Origin: UBA6183 sp964603255 | GTDB taxonomy: Bacteria; Bacteroidota; Bacteroidia; UKL13-3 | Assembly: GCA_964603255.1 (NCBI GenBank) | Contig: CAZRVA010000137.1 | Coordinates: 1-7,114 of the forward strand | DNA length: 7,114 nt | Direction: 5' to 3' | In this document: positions 6,321-7,114 of the stretch, piece after piece | Numbering within the stretch: position 1 is the stretch's first letter | Layout of the letters: every line of letters begins with the position of its first letter | Translations under genes and position numbers: made by a program | Notes under the pieces: model-generated | The model's input: the letters and a program-made list of their open reading frames with translations, nothing else | What the model was told of the DNA's origin: nothing | The model's database searches: none

Positions 6321-6809
6321 CTAAATCTCTTCAAAAAAACCGGTTTGTCTATTTTTCTTCACATTGTTCCAATTAAAATAGCGGCCATTCATGGCCACAT
6401 AAACACCATGAGGTAATGTTTGTGCAAAAGCCAATGCACTGCCTAAGTTAAATAATCCATCGCTAGAGCCAAATTTATATGGAATCATGGCTCCAGTAAT
6501 AACGATGGTTTTATCGGTAATATTTTCTGCTAAAACTTTTGCGGTGGTGGTCATGGTATCAGTACCATGTGTAATCACAATACGTTCTTCATCTGCACGC
6601 TTGCAACTTTCTACAATAATGCTTCGGTCGGTATCGGTCATCTCAAGGCTATCAACAAGCATAAGTGTTCTAACACTTAGGTCAACCTTACATCTTCCAA
6701 GCTTTAATATTTCCTGAATATGTGTATCCTTAAAAAAAAGTTGGCCGTTTAATTCGTTGTATTCTTTATCGAATGTGCCACCTGTAACAAATATGCGAAC
6801 ACTGCTCAT
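6321..6809 (-). CDS. Single-domain asparaginase-like protein
   Basis: The 162 residues correspond to only the N-terminal domain of L-asparaginase/glutaminase (PF00710-type fold). Motifs match the catalytic apparatus: TGGTFDKEY (9-17) with nucleophile T12, VDSLEMTD (52-59), HGTDTM (81-86) with T83-D84, GAMIPYKFGSSDG (106-118), and VKKNR with K152, which aligns with catalytic Lys162 of E. coli AnsB. The C-terminal domain, which contributes to the active site of the neighbouring subunit in normal asparaginases, is absent. This is not a truncation: short proteins of about 160 residues with this exact ending (MNGRxF, VxKNRxxGxFE) form a recognised group in many bacteria. No signal peptide is visible, so it is probably cytosolic. 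Whether it hydrolyses asparagine or another amide is unknown. It is the first gene of the tight four-gene run that ends with fcl. Confidence 0.85.
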   Translation of the reverse strand: MSSVRIFVTGGTFDKEYNELNGQLFFKDTHIQEILKLGRCKVDLSVRTLMLVDSLEMTDTDRSIIVESCKRADEERIVITHGTDTMTTTAKVLAENITDKTIVITGAMIPYKFGSSDGLFNLGSALAFAQTLPHGVYVAMNGRYFNWNNVKKNRQTGFFEEI

Positions 6810-6813
6810 GTTG

Positions 6814-6821
6814 CAAATATA
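6814..6821 (-). promoter_or_regulatory. Possible -7 element just upstream of the asparaginase-like gene
   Basis: The minus strand reads TATATTTG, an exact match to TAnnTTTG, ending only 4 bases before the ATG. Transcription from it would start at about the start codon, giving a leaderless or nearly leaderless message. No good -33 element is seen at the right distance, and an AT-rich region makes chance matches likely. Confidence 0.25.
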
Positions 6822-6858
6822 TTCTATACCTGCAATGTTGTATTATCTAAGTAAAAAT

Positions 6859-7114
6859 TTATATGCCCAGTACCAACGCCAACCCGGCAAGCACCAAACA
6901 AGTACCTGATACTGTCATGCCATACAAGGTTAATCCGGCATAAACAGCAGAGTAATCATGAAAAAAAGTAAGTAAACAACCAGCCAAACATAACATAGCT
7001 CCAAGTGCAATGCATTTAAAACCTGTTATACGTTGCTTGTTGTAACGCAGGTCTTTAATGTGTTTTAGGTGAACTTCAAGATGCTCACCATCTAAACCTA
7101 ACTTGCTTAACTCT
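6859..7114 (-). CDS. Membrane protein with two C-terminal helices (N-terminus outside the window)
   Basis: The last 84 residues of a minus-strand gene are present, ending in TAA at 6861-6859. They begin with a charged, probably helical segment (ELSKLGLDGEHLEVHLKHI, then RYNKQR). Two hydrophobic stretches follow at visible residues 32-51 (GFKCIALGAMLCL onward) and about 55-83 (YAGLTLYGMTVSG onward, ending LVLGI). The second helix ends at the C-terminus. The frame is open to the window edge with coherent membrane-protein composition, so the gene is real, but I cannot assign a family. The gap to the asparaginase-like gene is 49 bases, so co-transcription is possible. Confidence 0.75.
   Translation of the reverse strand, partial: ELSKLGLDGEHLEVHLKHIKDLRYNKQRITGFKCIALGAMLCLAGCLLTFFHDYSAVYAGLTLYGMTVSGTCLVLAGLALVLGI

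Noticed and set aside
6321..6809. Asparaginase as a truncated pseudogene
   Set aside because: The C-terminus matches the natural end of a known short family, and all catalytic residues of the N-terminal domain are intact.
1..7114. A new defence, mobile or biosynthetic system
   Set aside because: The recognisable genes are common housekeeping or nucleotide-sugar genes; there is no integrase, transposase, toxin-antitoxin pair, CRISPR array or conserved cluster of unknown genes in view.

Overview
The window looks like a piece of a low-GC Bacteroidota chromosome, probably from a draft or metagenome assembly because it contains a run of exactly 100 Ns. The lineage call rests on several things: AT-rich leaders with little Shine-Dalgarno signal, several matches to the Bacteroidota sigma factor -7 element (TAnnTTTG), an adenosylhomocysteinase of the type I know from this phylum, a short Pif1/RecD-like helicase, and a small lipoprotein with a relaxed lipobox. 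No rRNA, tRNA, CRISPR array, transposase or phage gene is visible.

Layout. Positions 1-239 (minus) hold the first 79 residues of a bacilliredoxin (BrxA/BrxB family, CGC active site) that runs off the left edge. A divergent intergenic region with a promoter-associated near-palindrome separates it from ahcY (423-1736, plus), which ends in a strong intrinsic terminator. About 465 bases without a gene follow (1810-2275); they hold at least four degenerate copies of a TAATCTGTGGCAAA repeat. Next is a Pif1-like helicase gene (2276-3493, plus) interrupted by the N gap. It converges on a previously unmarked 43-residue single-pass membrane protein gene (3555-3686, minus), and the two share one bidirectional terminator.

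The right half is a tightly packed minus-strand cluster, read from right to left. It contains a two-helix membrane protein (partial, 6859-7114), a single-domain asparaginase-like protein (6321-6809), a small putative lipoprotein (5973-6302), gmd (4815-5951) and fcl (3858-4796). The last four genes are separated by only 18-21 bases and are probably co-transcribed. Gmd and Fcl together convert GDP-mannose to GDP-L-fucose, a sugar donor for surface polysaccharide or glycoprotein. The other two genes have no obvious role in that pathway. No glycosyltransferase is in view.

Most notable point: in the otherwise highly conserved Gmd, the catalytic tyrosine of the YxxxK motif reads as aspartate (residue 156, codon GAT where TAT is expected). 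One base change would account for it. It is either a sequence error or a lesion that should abolish dehydratase activity. I see no convincing new multi-gene system. The other items worth a look are the intergenic repeat cluster, the 43-residue membrane protein and the mixed gene content of the gmd-fcl operon.
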